From assembly GCA_902493795.1 (NCBI GenBank), contig CABUQZ010000013.1, forward strand, positions 1 through 44,633: a DNA stretch of 44,633 bases. Reading direction: 5' to 3'. The DNA is from an uncultured Clostridium sp. GTDB lineage: Bacteria > Bacillota_I > Bacilli_A > RF39 > UBA660. Both the position numbers and the translations under genes were made by a program. This document shows positions 1 to 7,486 of the stretch, in pieces. The first letter of the stretch is position 1, and each line of letters opens with the position of its first letter. Under the pieces are notes generated by a model that was not told where the DNA came from, did no database searches, and saw only the letters and a program-made list of their open reading frames with translations.

Positions 1-47
1 TAATTATCAAATAGTTCTTTTTCAGTTTTAAATGTAGTTATAATCAT
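1..47 (-). CDS. Possible N-terminal fragment of a gene running off the left edge
   Basis: On the minus strand an ATG at 47-45 opens a frame that stays open to the window edge for 15 codons and reads MIITTFKTEKELFDN, a protein-like composition. No clear ribosome binding site precedes it and 15 codons could stay open by chance at this base composition, so this is only a candidate. If real, the hairpins at 71-117 would lie in its 5' leader. No function can be assigned. Confidence 0.25.
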   Translation of the reverse strand, partial: MIITTFKTEKELFDN

Positions 48-70
48 ATAATTATTATATATTAAAATAA

Positions 71-117
71 CCAACCTTGAAAAGGTTGGCGACTAAAATT
101 TATTTTAGTCTTTTTTT
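71..117 (+). terminator. Two adjacent hairpins followed by a run of seven T
   Basis: Hairpin A (71-89) pairs CCAACCTT with AAGGTTGG around a GAA loop. Hairpin B (91-110) pairs GACTAAAA with TTTTAGTC around TTTA and is followed by TTTTTTT at 111-117. Read on the plus strand this is a strong intrinsic terminator. Read on the minus strand, hairpin B comes first and hairpin A is followed by TTATTTT, so it could instead be a regulatory leader for the gene starting at 47. No plus-strand gene that would need the terminator is visible. Confidence 0.6.
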
Positions 118-227
118 ATGCCACGTAGTCAGCCTGGAAGCCATACAAAGAAACAACTTTATAAAAAAATAATCTAATAGATAGTTTTTTCTATCTCACA
201 TAGTTAACTTGATATTTAATGATAATT

Positions 228-959
228 CTATTTTCTATTACACATTATTTTTATAATATCATCAAATAAACTATACCATTTTACTTGAATGTATTCTCTA
301 CAATATTCATATTTAGGATTATAACTTAAATTTTTATCCCATTGTTGGATGAATAGTTTACTAATATGAACTCCAGTTGATTCAAAATTAGCATTTTCCA
401 GTAAATAATTTACTGCTTCATCTTTTGTGATCCAAAGAAAATCGTTTAATGTACCACATATGAAAGCATCTACTTTTACCTTATAATTAATGTCAGAACA
501 TATTAAAAATCTTCTAATAAGATTTTCTGCTATATTTTTATCTAGTAAATCTATATTTATATTATCTATTTCAGAAGTATGTGTAAGTTTATATTCACTA
601 GCAGCAATTCTTTTTGTACCACTATTATTGTTTGTTCCATCAGAATATAAATAGCAAAGCAAGTATTCGCTATCCTTAAATCCTAAATAATTTAGATATA
701 GAACAAAATCATTTATTTTTTCAATATGCACTGAATTTTTTGCACCACATTTTATGCTAATGCCTCTTTTTTCACCATTGACTTCAATTACCATATCACA
801 TTTTGCATATTTTCCATATTTTTTGGCATTTACAATATCTTCATCATGAATATTAGGAAAAAGGTTTTCCAATAATTCCTGAAATAATATGTGTACTTCC
901 TTTTTTTTCTTATTATTTAAATATGAGATAATTTCATATTCGTTTTGAAAACCATTCAT
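228..959 (-). CDS. Hypothetical protein, possible PD-(D/E)XK nuclease fold
   Basis: A 243-residue protein without signal peptide or membrane segments. Residues 52-77 read AKCDMVIEV, then a turn NGEKRG, then ISIKCGAKNSVH. An Asp in a hydrophobic strand followed about 15 residues later by a hydrophobic-x-Lys strand is the layout of the PD-(D/E)XK core (D55, K70), with Ser68 where Glu or Asp is usual. Acidic E8/E10 at the N-terminus could complete a site. The fold is inferred from this motif alone; many enzymes of this type are restriction or defence nucleases, but no methyltransferase or partner gene is adjacent. The ATG at 959 has GGAGGA about eight bases upstream. The gene is a single unit, transcribed the same way as the prs/apt operon but separated from it by a terminator. 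Confidence 0.55.
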   Translation of the reverse strand: MNGFQNEYEIISYLNNKKKKEVHILFQELLENLFPNIHDEDIVNAKKYGKYAKCDMVIEVNGEKRGISIKCGAKNSVHIEKINDFVLYLNYLGFKDSEYLLCYLYSDGTNNNSGTKRIAASEYKLTHTSEIDNINIDLLDKNIAENLIRRFLICSDINYKVKVDAFICGTLNDFLWITKDEAVNYLLENANFESTGVHISKLFIQQWDKNLSYNPKYEYCREYIQVKWYSLFDDIIKIMCNRK

Positions 960-1096
960 ATAACAACTCCTCCAATTATATTATTAGTGATAACTCTTAA
1001 AATTTCTTAATATTCTGATAAATATTTTAAAAAATATTTTTTTGATAAGCATATAAAACGGCATATTTTCTAAAAAGATAGTCACAACAAATATTA

Positions 1097-1137
1097 TAAA
1101 AAAAGACAATTTAAGTCACATAGTCTTAGAATTGTCT
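1097..1137 (-). terminator. Terminator of the prs-apt operon
   Basis: AGACAATT (1104-1111) pairs with AATTGTCT (1130-1137), and TAAG/CTTA extends the stem inward with one bulged base. On the minus strand the stem is followed by a run of T (complement of 1097-1103). It lies about 65 bases past the stop of the Nudix-Apt gene. Confidence 0.75.
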
Positions 1138-1201
1138 CTTATAATATTTTGATATTATTTATCTTTTTATAATATTGTTTAAACACACAAACAATACTGT
1201 T

Positions 1202-2269
1202 TTATTTAGTATATATTTTCTTTTTCGCTTTTTCTTTTTCACTTTCCCTTAATATATAGTCATAGTCATATTTACTTATTCTTTTAGCACCTCCTAGTTC
1301 TGGTAAATCGATTAAACATAACACTTTTGTAACGTTTCCACCTAAACGTTCTACTAATTTGATAATTGCCTGCATTGTTCCGCCAGTCGCCATTAAATCA
1401 TCGATTATAGCAACATTTTGACCAGGTTTTATTGCATCCTTATGAATTTCCAAAGTGTCTGTTCCATATTCTAAACTATACTCTTGTTGAATAGTTTCTG
1501 CTGGTAATTTATTTGGTTTTCTAACAGGAACAAATCCCTTATTTAATTTGTATGCAACAGGGGCAGCAAACATAATTCCTCTTGCTTCTGGGCCAACAAT
1601 AATATCAACATCTTTATCAATTTGACTAGCTAAAGAATCAATAGCAAGATGATAAGCAAATGGATCTTTTAAAATAGTAGTAACATCTTTAAAATTAATT
1701 CCAGCTTTTGGATAATCATCAATTCTTCGTAATGTTGAGGATAATTTAAGTTTTACAAGATATTCTAACATTTTTTTATATTCATTTTCATGTGGAAGTA
1801 ATTGATTGTTATACATTAGACGAAATAATTCTTCTATGCTAACGAAGCGAATATCAGAAACTTCATCTTTTTGAAGAACAATATCTTCTTTATTTATATT
1901 TTGTCTTGCAATAAACACATCAACAAGTTCATTACTATCGATATCATCGTATTTTAATCTCTCATGAATAGTTCCAAAGTACTCTATACTTCCCAAATCC
2001 AAATCAATTCCCAATTCTTCTTTTGTCTCTCTTGATAAAGCCTCAATAGAATTTTCTTTCGTACTTACATGTCCTCCAACAGAAACATCCCATGTGTTTG
2101 GATAAAGCTTTTTGCTTCCACATCGATATTGAAGAAGAATTTCTCCATCATCATTAATAATCCATAAATGGATTGATCTATGTAATTTTCCTTCTTTATG
2201 AGCTACATCTTTATCAATAACCCCAATTATTTCTCCTTTATCATTTAATTCATCAATCATTTCTTTCAT
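1202..2269 (-). CDS. Nudix hydrolase / adenine phosphoribosyltransferase fusion
   Basis: A 355-residue two-domain enzyme. Residues about 1-165 are a Nudix domain of the isopentenyl-diphosphate-isomerase-like subgroup, with an intact Nudix box at 66-88 (G-x5-E-x7-REx2EExG; REtkEELGI is visible). Residues about 176-345 are a full type I phosphoribosyltransferase resembling Apt: RRIDDYPKAGINFKD start, GPEARG at 226-231 and the PRPP loop VAIIDDLMATGGT at 286-298. The Apt half would make AMP from adenine and PRPP; the Nudix substrate is unknown. Apt is normally a free protein of about 170-180 residues, so the fusion is unusual. GGAAGG lies upstream of the ATG. Only 15 bases separate it from the upstream prs-like gene, so product and PRPP supply are likely co-transcribed. 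Confidence 0.9.
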   Translation of the reverse strand: MKEMIDELNDKGEIIGVIDKDVAHKEGKLHRSIHLWIINDDGEILLQYRCGSKKLYPNTWDVSVGGHVSTKENSIEALSRETKEELGIDLDLGSIEYFGTIHERLKYDDIDSNELVDVFIARQNINKEDIVLQKDEVSDIRFVSIEELFRLMYNNQLLPHENEYKKMLEYLVKLKLSSTLRRIDDYPKAGINFKDVTTILKDPFAYHLAIDSLASQIDKDVDIIVGPEARGIMFAAPVAYKLNKGFVPVRKPNKLPAETIQQEYSLEYGTDTLEIHKDAIKPGQNVAIIDDLMATGGTMQAIIKLVERLGGNVTKVLCLIDLPELGGAKRISKYDYDYILRESEKEKAKKKIYTK

Positions 2270-2284
2270 AATATTTTATCCTTC

Positions 2285-3385
2285 CTATTTTTTTATTAAC
2301 TTTTTTACCTCATTTTTTTCTTTTTCATCAACATCTTTTAATGATTGTTCATTAGAAATCGCATTAATTGCCTTTGCAAAATATTTTGATAGATCAACTT
2401 CGTGATACCATTTTTCTTTCTTTACTTCTTCTGGAACATAGGTAACGTTTGTTGTATATAAGGTATTAAAAATGCTATTATTATAAGCATTAATAAATTT
2501 ATTAATACTTTCTTCACCATCTGTAAATAAAGGAAATGTTACCATAATATCAATTTTTTCGGCACCATTTGTTTTTAGTTTTGATGCAACATCTAAGATA
2601 GATTCTCCACTAGAAATCATATCATCAACAATAATTACATGTTTTCCTGATACATCATCTCCTAAGTATTTGTGTTCGACTAAAGGATTTTTTCCATTTA
2701 TCACTTTTGAATAATCTCTTCTTTTATGAAACATTCCAATATCAACTCCCAATATGCTTGCAAATGAAATTGCTCGAGAAACAGCTCCTTTGTCAGGCGC
2801 AATAATTATCGTTTTATTTTTTTTGAATTCTTCATTTAACAAAAATTCTTTTAAGAGAGTATAAGTAGGCAATAGGTTATCAAAAGATGTCTTTCTTAAA
2901 ATGTTTTGACATACAAAATTGTTATGTGCATCTAAAGTGATTATCCCATCTACATTTCGATTTTCTAATTCTATTAATCCTTCTTTGCAATCAAGAGACT
3001 CATCCACACCATATGGCTTCTTATCTTGCCTAGATTCATAAAGTAGTGGAGTAACAACATAAACAGCTTTTGCTCTTTTGTCAATTGCAGAAATAATTCT
3101 TTTAATATCTTGAAAGTGATCATCTGGACTTTTCATATAGGCTCTTCCTCGAGAATAATAGCAAGATTCTTCTCCATAGTTTCCTACATCTGATAAAATG
3201 AAAATTCTTTTTCCTGTTACATCATCATGTATTGTCGCTTTCCCTTCAGCATTAGAAAAACGATCTAGTTGTATTGAAATTCTTTTATCATGCAAATCTC
3301 CTTGAATAAGCCTTAATTGTTCATTTACAAGCTCTCCAAATTTTTGTATATTTGGCATAATGATAAGTTTTGTTTCGTCATTCAT
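2285..3385 (-). CDS. prs: Ribose-phosphate pyrophosphokinase (PRPP synthetase), divergent long form
   Basis: Makes PRPP from ribose 5-phosphate and ATP for purine, pyrimidine and NAD synthesis. Visible marks are RQDKK at about 119-123, TLDAHN at 150-155 and the PRPP loop VIIVDDMISSGES at 250-262. At 366 residues it is longer than the usual 310-320, and several signature segments differ from the classical enzyme (FSNAEGKATI where FSDGE is usual), so it belongs to a divergent subgroup. A longer frame would begin at a GTG at 3409, but GGGAGGG sits seven bases before the ATG at 3385, which is the likely start. It is the first gene of a two-gene operon with the Nudix-Apt fusion and is divergent from the HTH regulator at 3517. 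Confidence 0.85.
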   Translation of the reverse strand: MNDETKLIIMPNIQKFGELVNEQLRLIQGDLHDKRISIQLDRFSNAEGKATIHDDVTGKRIFILSDVGNYGEESCYYSRGRAYMKSPDDHFQDIKRIISAIDKRAKAVYVVTPLLYESRQDKKPYGVDESLDCKEGLIELENRNVDGIITLDAHNNFVCQNILRKTSFDNLLPTYTLLKEFLLNEEFKKNKTIIIAPDKGAVSRAISFASILGVDIGMFHKRRDYSKVINGKNPLVEHKYLGDDVSGKHVIIVDDMISSGESILDVASKLKTNGAEKIDIMVTFPLFTDGEESINKFINAYNNSIFNTLYTTNVTYVPEEVKKEKWYHEVDLSKYFAKAINAISNEQSLKDVDEKEKNEVKKLIKK

Positions 3386-3470
3386 TTCTTTTCCCTCCCA
3401 CAACAACACCAGTATATATTGACTTTCCCAAATTTTTTAAAAAACTATGTTAACTAATGGTAGAATTTTC

Positions 3471-3499
3471 TTGCAATTTCTATACACTTTAGATATAGT
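3471..3499 (+). promoter_or_regulatory. Promoter of the HTH-kinase-CYTH gene
   Basis: TTGCAA at 3471-3476, a 17-base spacer and TATAGT at 3494-3499, ending 17 bases before the ATG. It lies in the short divergent region shared with prs, so a regulator bound here could control both directions. Confidence 0.6.
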
Positions 3500-3516
3500 A
3501 ATTTCGAGGTGTTAAT

Positions 3517-4785
3517 ATGAATCTCTATGAACTTGGTAATCATATATATAATCTTAGAGTTGCCAAAGGGTTTACACAAAGAGAAATTGCTGAAAAACTA
3601 TCTATTTCGGATAAAGCTATTTCAAAATGGGAAAATGGAAGTTCTAAACCATCAGTTAACAATCTTCAAAGATTAGCAGAATTATTTGACATTACTTTGG
3701 AAGAATTATTGGAAGTTTCAAATAATAACAAAGAGAAGCAAATAACTAAAATTGTAATTACAGGAGGAAAATTATCTGGAAAAAGCACGTGTTGCAAACG
3801 AGCAAAGGAATATTTCGAAAAAAAAGGATATAAAGTTGTTATTGTTCCTTCTATGGAATCTATATTAGAGGAGAGTGGACTTGACAATTTTAACAATTAT
3901 GAAAAACTTCTAAAAAGTAGATTGGAACTTGAGGAAACATTTAATAATCTGTTACAAGCTATGGATGAAGATAAAATATTAGTACTTTATGATGGTGCCA
4001 GTTTAGATATTAGAAGTATGTGTACAAAAAGAGAATTCACAAATATTTGTAATACACTATCCATATCAAGAGAAGATGTGAGAAATTCATATGACGCAAT
4101 ATTTCACTTAAAAAGTATTGCAAAATATGATAATAAACTTTTTGATAAATTAAATGATAACAGTAAAATAGATTCTTCTCTTGCAATTGCTCTAGATGAT
4201 AAAATTATTGATATATGGATTGCTCATCCCAATTATAGAATGATAGATTGTAGTGTCTCTGTAGAAAATAAAGCAAAAAAACTGATTCAAGAAATTTCAA
4301 AGTTTTTAAATGAAGATGAAAGATTTTACATTGAAAAAAAATATTTAATTCGTATTCCAGATATATCTTATTTAGATAAACTGGGTGGTTGCAGCAAAGT
4401 AAAAATGACTTTGACTTATTTAAATGGATCTTCTGAACAATGTGATATAAAGCTTCTTTTACGTGATGAAGATGGTAAAAAGTTCTACCATAAAATAATC
4501 AAAGGAAATAATCAAAAAAGCACTATACCACTAAGTGCAGATGAGTATATTGATGAACTGGATAATAAGATGATTGATAGAAATCCAATTGTTAAGTATC
4601 GATATAGTTTTATATATCATTCAGTCTATTATAAAATTGATATTTTTGAAGACAAAGATTTTTCTATTTTGGAGGTAGATTTATTAAGTAGCCATGAAAT
4701 TGTACGTTTCCCATCATTCATTGAAGTATTAAAAGATGTAAGTGATGATATAAATTATAAAAACTATAATCTTTGTAAAAAATAA
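3517..4785 (+). CDS. XRE-family HTH regulator fused to NadR-like P-loop kinase and CYTH domain
   Basis: A 422-residue three-domain protein. Residues 1-68 are an XRE helix-turn-helix (FTQREIAEKLSISDKAISKWE). Residues about 76-265 are a P-loop NTPase with Walker A GGKLSGKS at 83-90 and a Walker B-like VLYDG at 156-160, resembling the AAA_28/NadR ribosylnicotinamide kinase group. Residues about 268-410 look like a CYTH (triphosphate tunnel) domain: YIEKKYLI matches the ExExK start with Tyr in place of the first Glu, and a late strand ends LEVDL like the usual E-x-E/D. CYTH domains bind triphosphates or organic polyphosphates. Divergence from prs suggests an autoregulated sensor of a nucleotide or PRPP-linked ligand; that role is inference. 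No membrane segment. SD GAGGTG precedes the ATG. Confidence 0.8.
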   Translation: MNLYELGNHIYNLRVAKGFTQREIAEKLSISDKAISKWENGSSKPSVNNLQRLAELFDITLEELLEVSNNNKEKQITKIVITGGKLSGKSTCCKRAKEYFEKKGYKVVIVPSMESILEESGLDNFNNYEKLLKSRLELEETFNNLLQAMDEDKILVLYDGASLDIRSMCTKREFTNICNTLSISREDVRNSYDAIFHLKSIAKYDNKLFDKLNDNSKIDSSLAIALDDKIIDIWIAHPNYRMIDCSVSVENKAKKLIQEISKFLNEDERFYIEKKYLIRIPDISYLDKLGGCSKVKMTLTYLNGSSEQCDIKLLLRDEDGKKFYHKIIKGNNQKSTIPLSADEYIDELDNKMIDRNPIVKYRYSFIYHSVYYKIDIFEDKDFSILEVDLLSSHEIVRFPSFIEVLKDVSDDINYKNYNLCKK

Positions 4786-4822
4786 AAACTTACGAATTAT
4801 ATAAATATCGTAGGTTTTTATT
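4784..4822 (+). terminator. Terminator of the HTH-kinase-CYTH gene
   Basis: The stem AAACTTACGA (from 4786) pairs fully, with one G-U, to TCGTAGGTTT (4808-4817), followed by TTTA. A nearly identical stem occurs at 13168-13203. Confidence 0.8.
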
Positions 4823-5136
4823 CTATATTGTTTTTATAATATTATTAATATGTAAGCTTGAATGTAGAAATGTTTATTATTATAACATCATTTTTATAGT
4901 GGTAAGAATACTAGAAATTAATAATCCATTATTAGGTATATTTTAAGTTTTAAAGGTTAGGTTTATCTTTTCGTATGAGAAAGTAGTAATTACGATATAT
5001 CATTTTATATGACACAATATTTGTGTACTCATTTTTTTAAATTACATCATTAACCTAACTTATTTGTTATTTCACAATGCATTGACAAACTAAATTTAAT
5101 AATATAAAATAACAACCTAACTAGGGAGTTGATTTT
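4823..5136. other. Intergenic region with repeated AACCTAAC boxes and a promoter
   Basis: No gene is visible. GTTAGGTT at 4956-4963 is an inverted copy of AACCTAAC, which occurs at 5052-5059 and 5114-5121. The last two copies flank a good promoter at 5082-5110 (TTGACA, 17 bases, TAAAAT). This placement would suit an operator controlling the gene at 5137. The boxes are short and AT-rich, so chance cannot be excluded. Confidence 0.4.
5082..5110 (+). promoter_or_regulatory. Promoter of the DUF7694-like gene
   Basis: Consensus TTGACA at 5082-5087, 17-base spacer and TAAAAT at 5105-5110. The GTG start follows at 5137 after the ribosome site AGGGAG. Confidence 0.6.
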
Positions 5137-5844
5137 GTGAAAAAATTAGATAACATAAACAATTTTAGAAGAGTAGACTTATATGGTTATGGTGATATAG
5201 GAGATGAGTATAGCGGATCTTTTATTATTGATAGATATAAAGATGGTGAATTTTATCTTGTAATTGTATCTAATGGACTAGGATGGGATCACGTTAGTGT
5301 AACTTTACATAAAAAAAACGGAGCCAATATTAAAAGATGTCCATCATATGAAGAAATGCAAATGGTAAAAGAAAAAATATTCTCTGAAGAAGAAGTAGTA
5401 TTTCAGCTTCATCCAAGGGAAGAAGATTATATTGATACTCATCCATATTGTCTTCATTTATGGAAGCCAAATAATTGTAATATGAGTATTCCACCTCTAG
5501 ATTCTTTAAATGATGAGAATTTAACAGGAAATACTTGTTTTGAACATGAAGGCATTATTGTGAGAATTAAAACTGGTGAACTTGATGGATGGCAAGTAGC
5601 AAGAGTATATTGTTTTACTAAAGATGGAAATCTAGTTAAGAGCGGACCAAACTGGGATGTGATGTGTAAAGCAAAATCATATATTTTTGGTGAAGAGGAT
5701 GCTGCATTTCAGTTTATGAAGAGAACATCTAATACAAAACATAATTACTTAGACATATGGTATCCAAAAAGTTTAGATTTAATGCCTCCTTTACCAGATC
5801 CTTTTTTGGTAGGTATAGATAAAAAACTTAGCAAGAAAAAATAA
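5137..5844 (+). CDS. Tandem-duplicated DUF7694-like protein
   Basis: A 235-residue soluble protein made of two related halves. Residues about 45-120 read GWDHVSVTLHKK, RCPSYEEMQMVKEKIFSEEE, HPYCLHLWKP, IPPLDSL, which matches my recollection of DUF7694, a small domain common in phage and prophage genes. Residues about 148-228 repeat the plan: GWQVARVYCFTKDG, GPNWDVMCKAKSYIFGEED, NYLDIWYPKS, MPPLPDPFLVGI. The second copy has diverged more. Function is unknown. The start is GTG, set by AGGGAG upstream. The gene stands alone between its own promoter and a bidirectional terminator. A phage origin is possible but no other phage gene is near. Confidence 0.65.
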   Translation: MKKLDNINNFRRVDLYGYGDIGDEYSGSFIIDRYKDGEFYLVIVSNGLGWDHVSVTLHKKNGANIKRCPSYEEMQMVKEKIFSEEEVVFQLHPREEDYIDTHPYCLHLWKPNNCNMSIPPLDSLNDENLTGNTCFEHEGIIVRIKTGELDGWQVARVYCFTKDGNLVKSGPNWDVMCKAKSYIFGEEDAAFQFMKRTSNTKHNYLDIWYPKSLDLMPPLPDPFLVGIDKKLSKKK

Positions 5845-5942
5845 GAAGAGTATATTATTCTAAAAAGTGTTGTATTTTATTAAGATATTAGGTTGTAAAT
5901 TTTTATAAACAGTATTTAGATTATCATTTAATTTTTATATTT

Positions 5943-5977
5943 AAAAAGCTATGAATTTTAATTATCATAGCTTTTTT
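5943..5977. terminator. Bidirectional terminator
   Basis: The 12-base stem AAAAAGCTATGA / TCATAGCTTTTT with a 10-base loop has T runs on both strands, serving the convergent genes ending at 5844 (+) and 6010 (-). Confidence 0.85.
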
Positions 5978-6009
5978 ATTTTTTTTCGAATTATTGATAC
6001 GTATATTAA

Positions 6010-7299
6010 TTATTTTTTATCTTTTTTTAATTGTAATTTTACGTTTTCTTCCTGCTCTTTAGGTATTGTGTCTGTATAATATACCCATTTATTATCTTTA
6101 TAAACTAAAGGGAAAAATATGTCTAAGTTTCTCAAAGATTTTCCTTTACTTTTGTAAAAGTCGATTATTTGGTCAAGTAGTGGTTGTACTTCATTCATTT
6201 GTTTATGATTAGCACTATTCAATTGAAATGAAAAAGAACTTACTGGGAAAAATTTATATTCACCTAAAAAGTCTAAAAATAGATCATTTTTTCCTAGAAA
6301 TACTGTTCTAAAATATGCCTCCTTGCTTATACATTCTTTTAAAGCAAAAGCTATAGAAGATGAAAATGCATACTCAGTTGGAGAATATGTCATAAGTACA
6401 TGTTCATCATCTATTGGTAGATAAAAACAATGAAGATCTCCTGAATTATCAAAATCAAATACGTTGTTTTCAAACAAACCAGAATAAATTTGTGCATCAC
6501 ATTCAGTAAACGCTTCTTCAACAGGATTAAGGTAAACTAGCGGTGGAATTAAAATTTCATGATATTTAATATCTGGTGTTTCAACTTTAATTTCACAATT
6601 ATCAATTTCTTCTGGTTTTAACACATCGTATTTGTCGCTTAATGAAGAATAAAGAGAAATACGATTTTTTATTTTTTCTTTAGCGCATTCTTTTACAATT
6701 GCATTTCGTCTTTCAATTTCAGCTTTTTTTGCATTTGGAAGCATTATTTTTTTCAAAGGAGGAAAGCCACTTAATGATAGATAATCAGCTGGAACAAACA
6801 CTGTATTTTCCTCAATATTATTTATTCTATAATGAAGCATATGACCAACTTCATGGTAAATCATATGTTTATATAATAATTCCATAAATTTTTCTCTATC
6901 AATTTTTCCTGTCATAGTATCAAATACAGAAGGGTTAAGTGACATAACATTATTTTTCTTGATAAGCATTTTCTTCATTAAAGGGTTATAATTACATGCC
7001 TTTTTATCTTCTAATAACAAAATTGAATCTAGATTTTGTATTGCAGTATTTATTAAATAATCCAATAAATCATATTTTCCATCTATTGGTTTTAAAATAT
7101 AATATTGATATTTATCATCTTCAACAGATACATAAGGTACAACTTTTTTATATTCAAAATAAACTTTAACTATAGAATCAATAATGTAATCAATTATCGT
7201 ATCAATTTCAGCATTATTGTTTGGATTTAAATACTTTCTATATATATCCATAAAATCTTTCAATTTAGTTTTTTGTTCATTTGTTAATTTTTCATACAT
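6010..7299 (-). CDS. Putative cytoplasmic zinc metallopeptidase (HEVGH)
   Basis: A 429-residue protein without signal peptide or clear membrane segment. MIYHEVGHMLHYRI at 146-159 contains the zinc-peptidase helix HExxH (149-153). NPVEEAFTECDAQIYSG at 258-274 offers a downstream Glu (E262 or E266) as third ligand, the layout of gluzincin peptidases. No known family is recognised from the rest. The substrate is unknown; the absence of a secretion signal means it acts inside the cell or leaves by another route. The ATG at 7299 has AAGGAGA upstream. It is a single-gene unit; the next gene upstream (7487-8359) has its own terminator. Confidence 0.6.
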   Translation of the reverse strand: MYEKLTNEQKTKLKDFMDIYRKYLNPNNNAEIDTIIDYIIDSIVKVYFEYKKVVPYVSVEDDKYQYYILKPIDGKYDLLDYLINTAIQNLDSILLLEDKKACNYNPLMKKMLIKKNNVMSLNPSVFDTMTGKIDREKFMELLYKHMIYHEVGHMLHYRINNIEENTVFVPADYLSLSGFPPLKKIMLPNAKKAEIERRNAIVKECAKEKIKNRISLYSSLSDKYDVLKPEEIDNCEIKVETPDIKYHEILIPPLVYLNPVEEAFTECDAQIYSGLFENNVFDFDNSGDLHCFYLPIDDEHVLMTYSPTEYAFSSSIAFALKECISKEAYFRTVFLGKNDLFLDFLGEYKFFPVSSFSFQLNSANHKQMNEVQPLLDQIIDFYKSKGKSLRNLDIFFPLVYKDNKWVYYTDTIPKEQEENVKLQLKKDKK

Positions 7300-7390
7300 A
7301 TTTATTTCTCCTTATAATTAATAATTTAAATAAGTTTTTAATTCCTTAAAACAAGTGTATAGTATACCACATTTTTTAGTATAATGTTAC

Positions 7391-7423
7391 AAAAAATAGG
7401 AATACTATAATAAAAGTATTCCT
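7391..7423 (-). terminator. Terminator after the 7487-8359 gene
   Basis: AGGAATACT (7398-7406) pairs with AGTATTCCT (7415-7423) around an 8-base loop. On the minus strand it is followed by ATTTTTTG, and it lies 64 bases past the stop at 7487. Confidence 0.8.
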
Positions 7424-7486
7424 AGTAGTAAATATTTTAAAAAAAGATGTAATTAATATAAAAAGTTAAATATATTTAGCTATTCA

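Noticed and set aside
100..150. preQ1 riboswitch on the minus strand (A-rich run followed by ACTAAAA)
   Set aside because: The A-rich tail is similar, but the conserved GGUUC loop and CCC of preQ1-I are missing; kept only as an unclassified structured leader.
3386..3409. Longer prs frame starting at a GTG (MLLWEGKE...)
   Set aside because: These codons include the GGGAGGG ribosome site itself; the ATG at 3385 is properly spaced.
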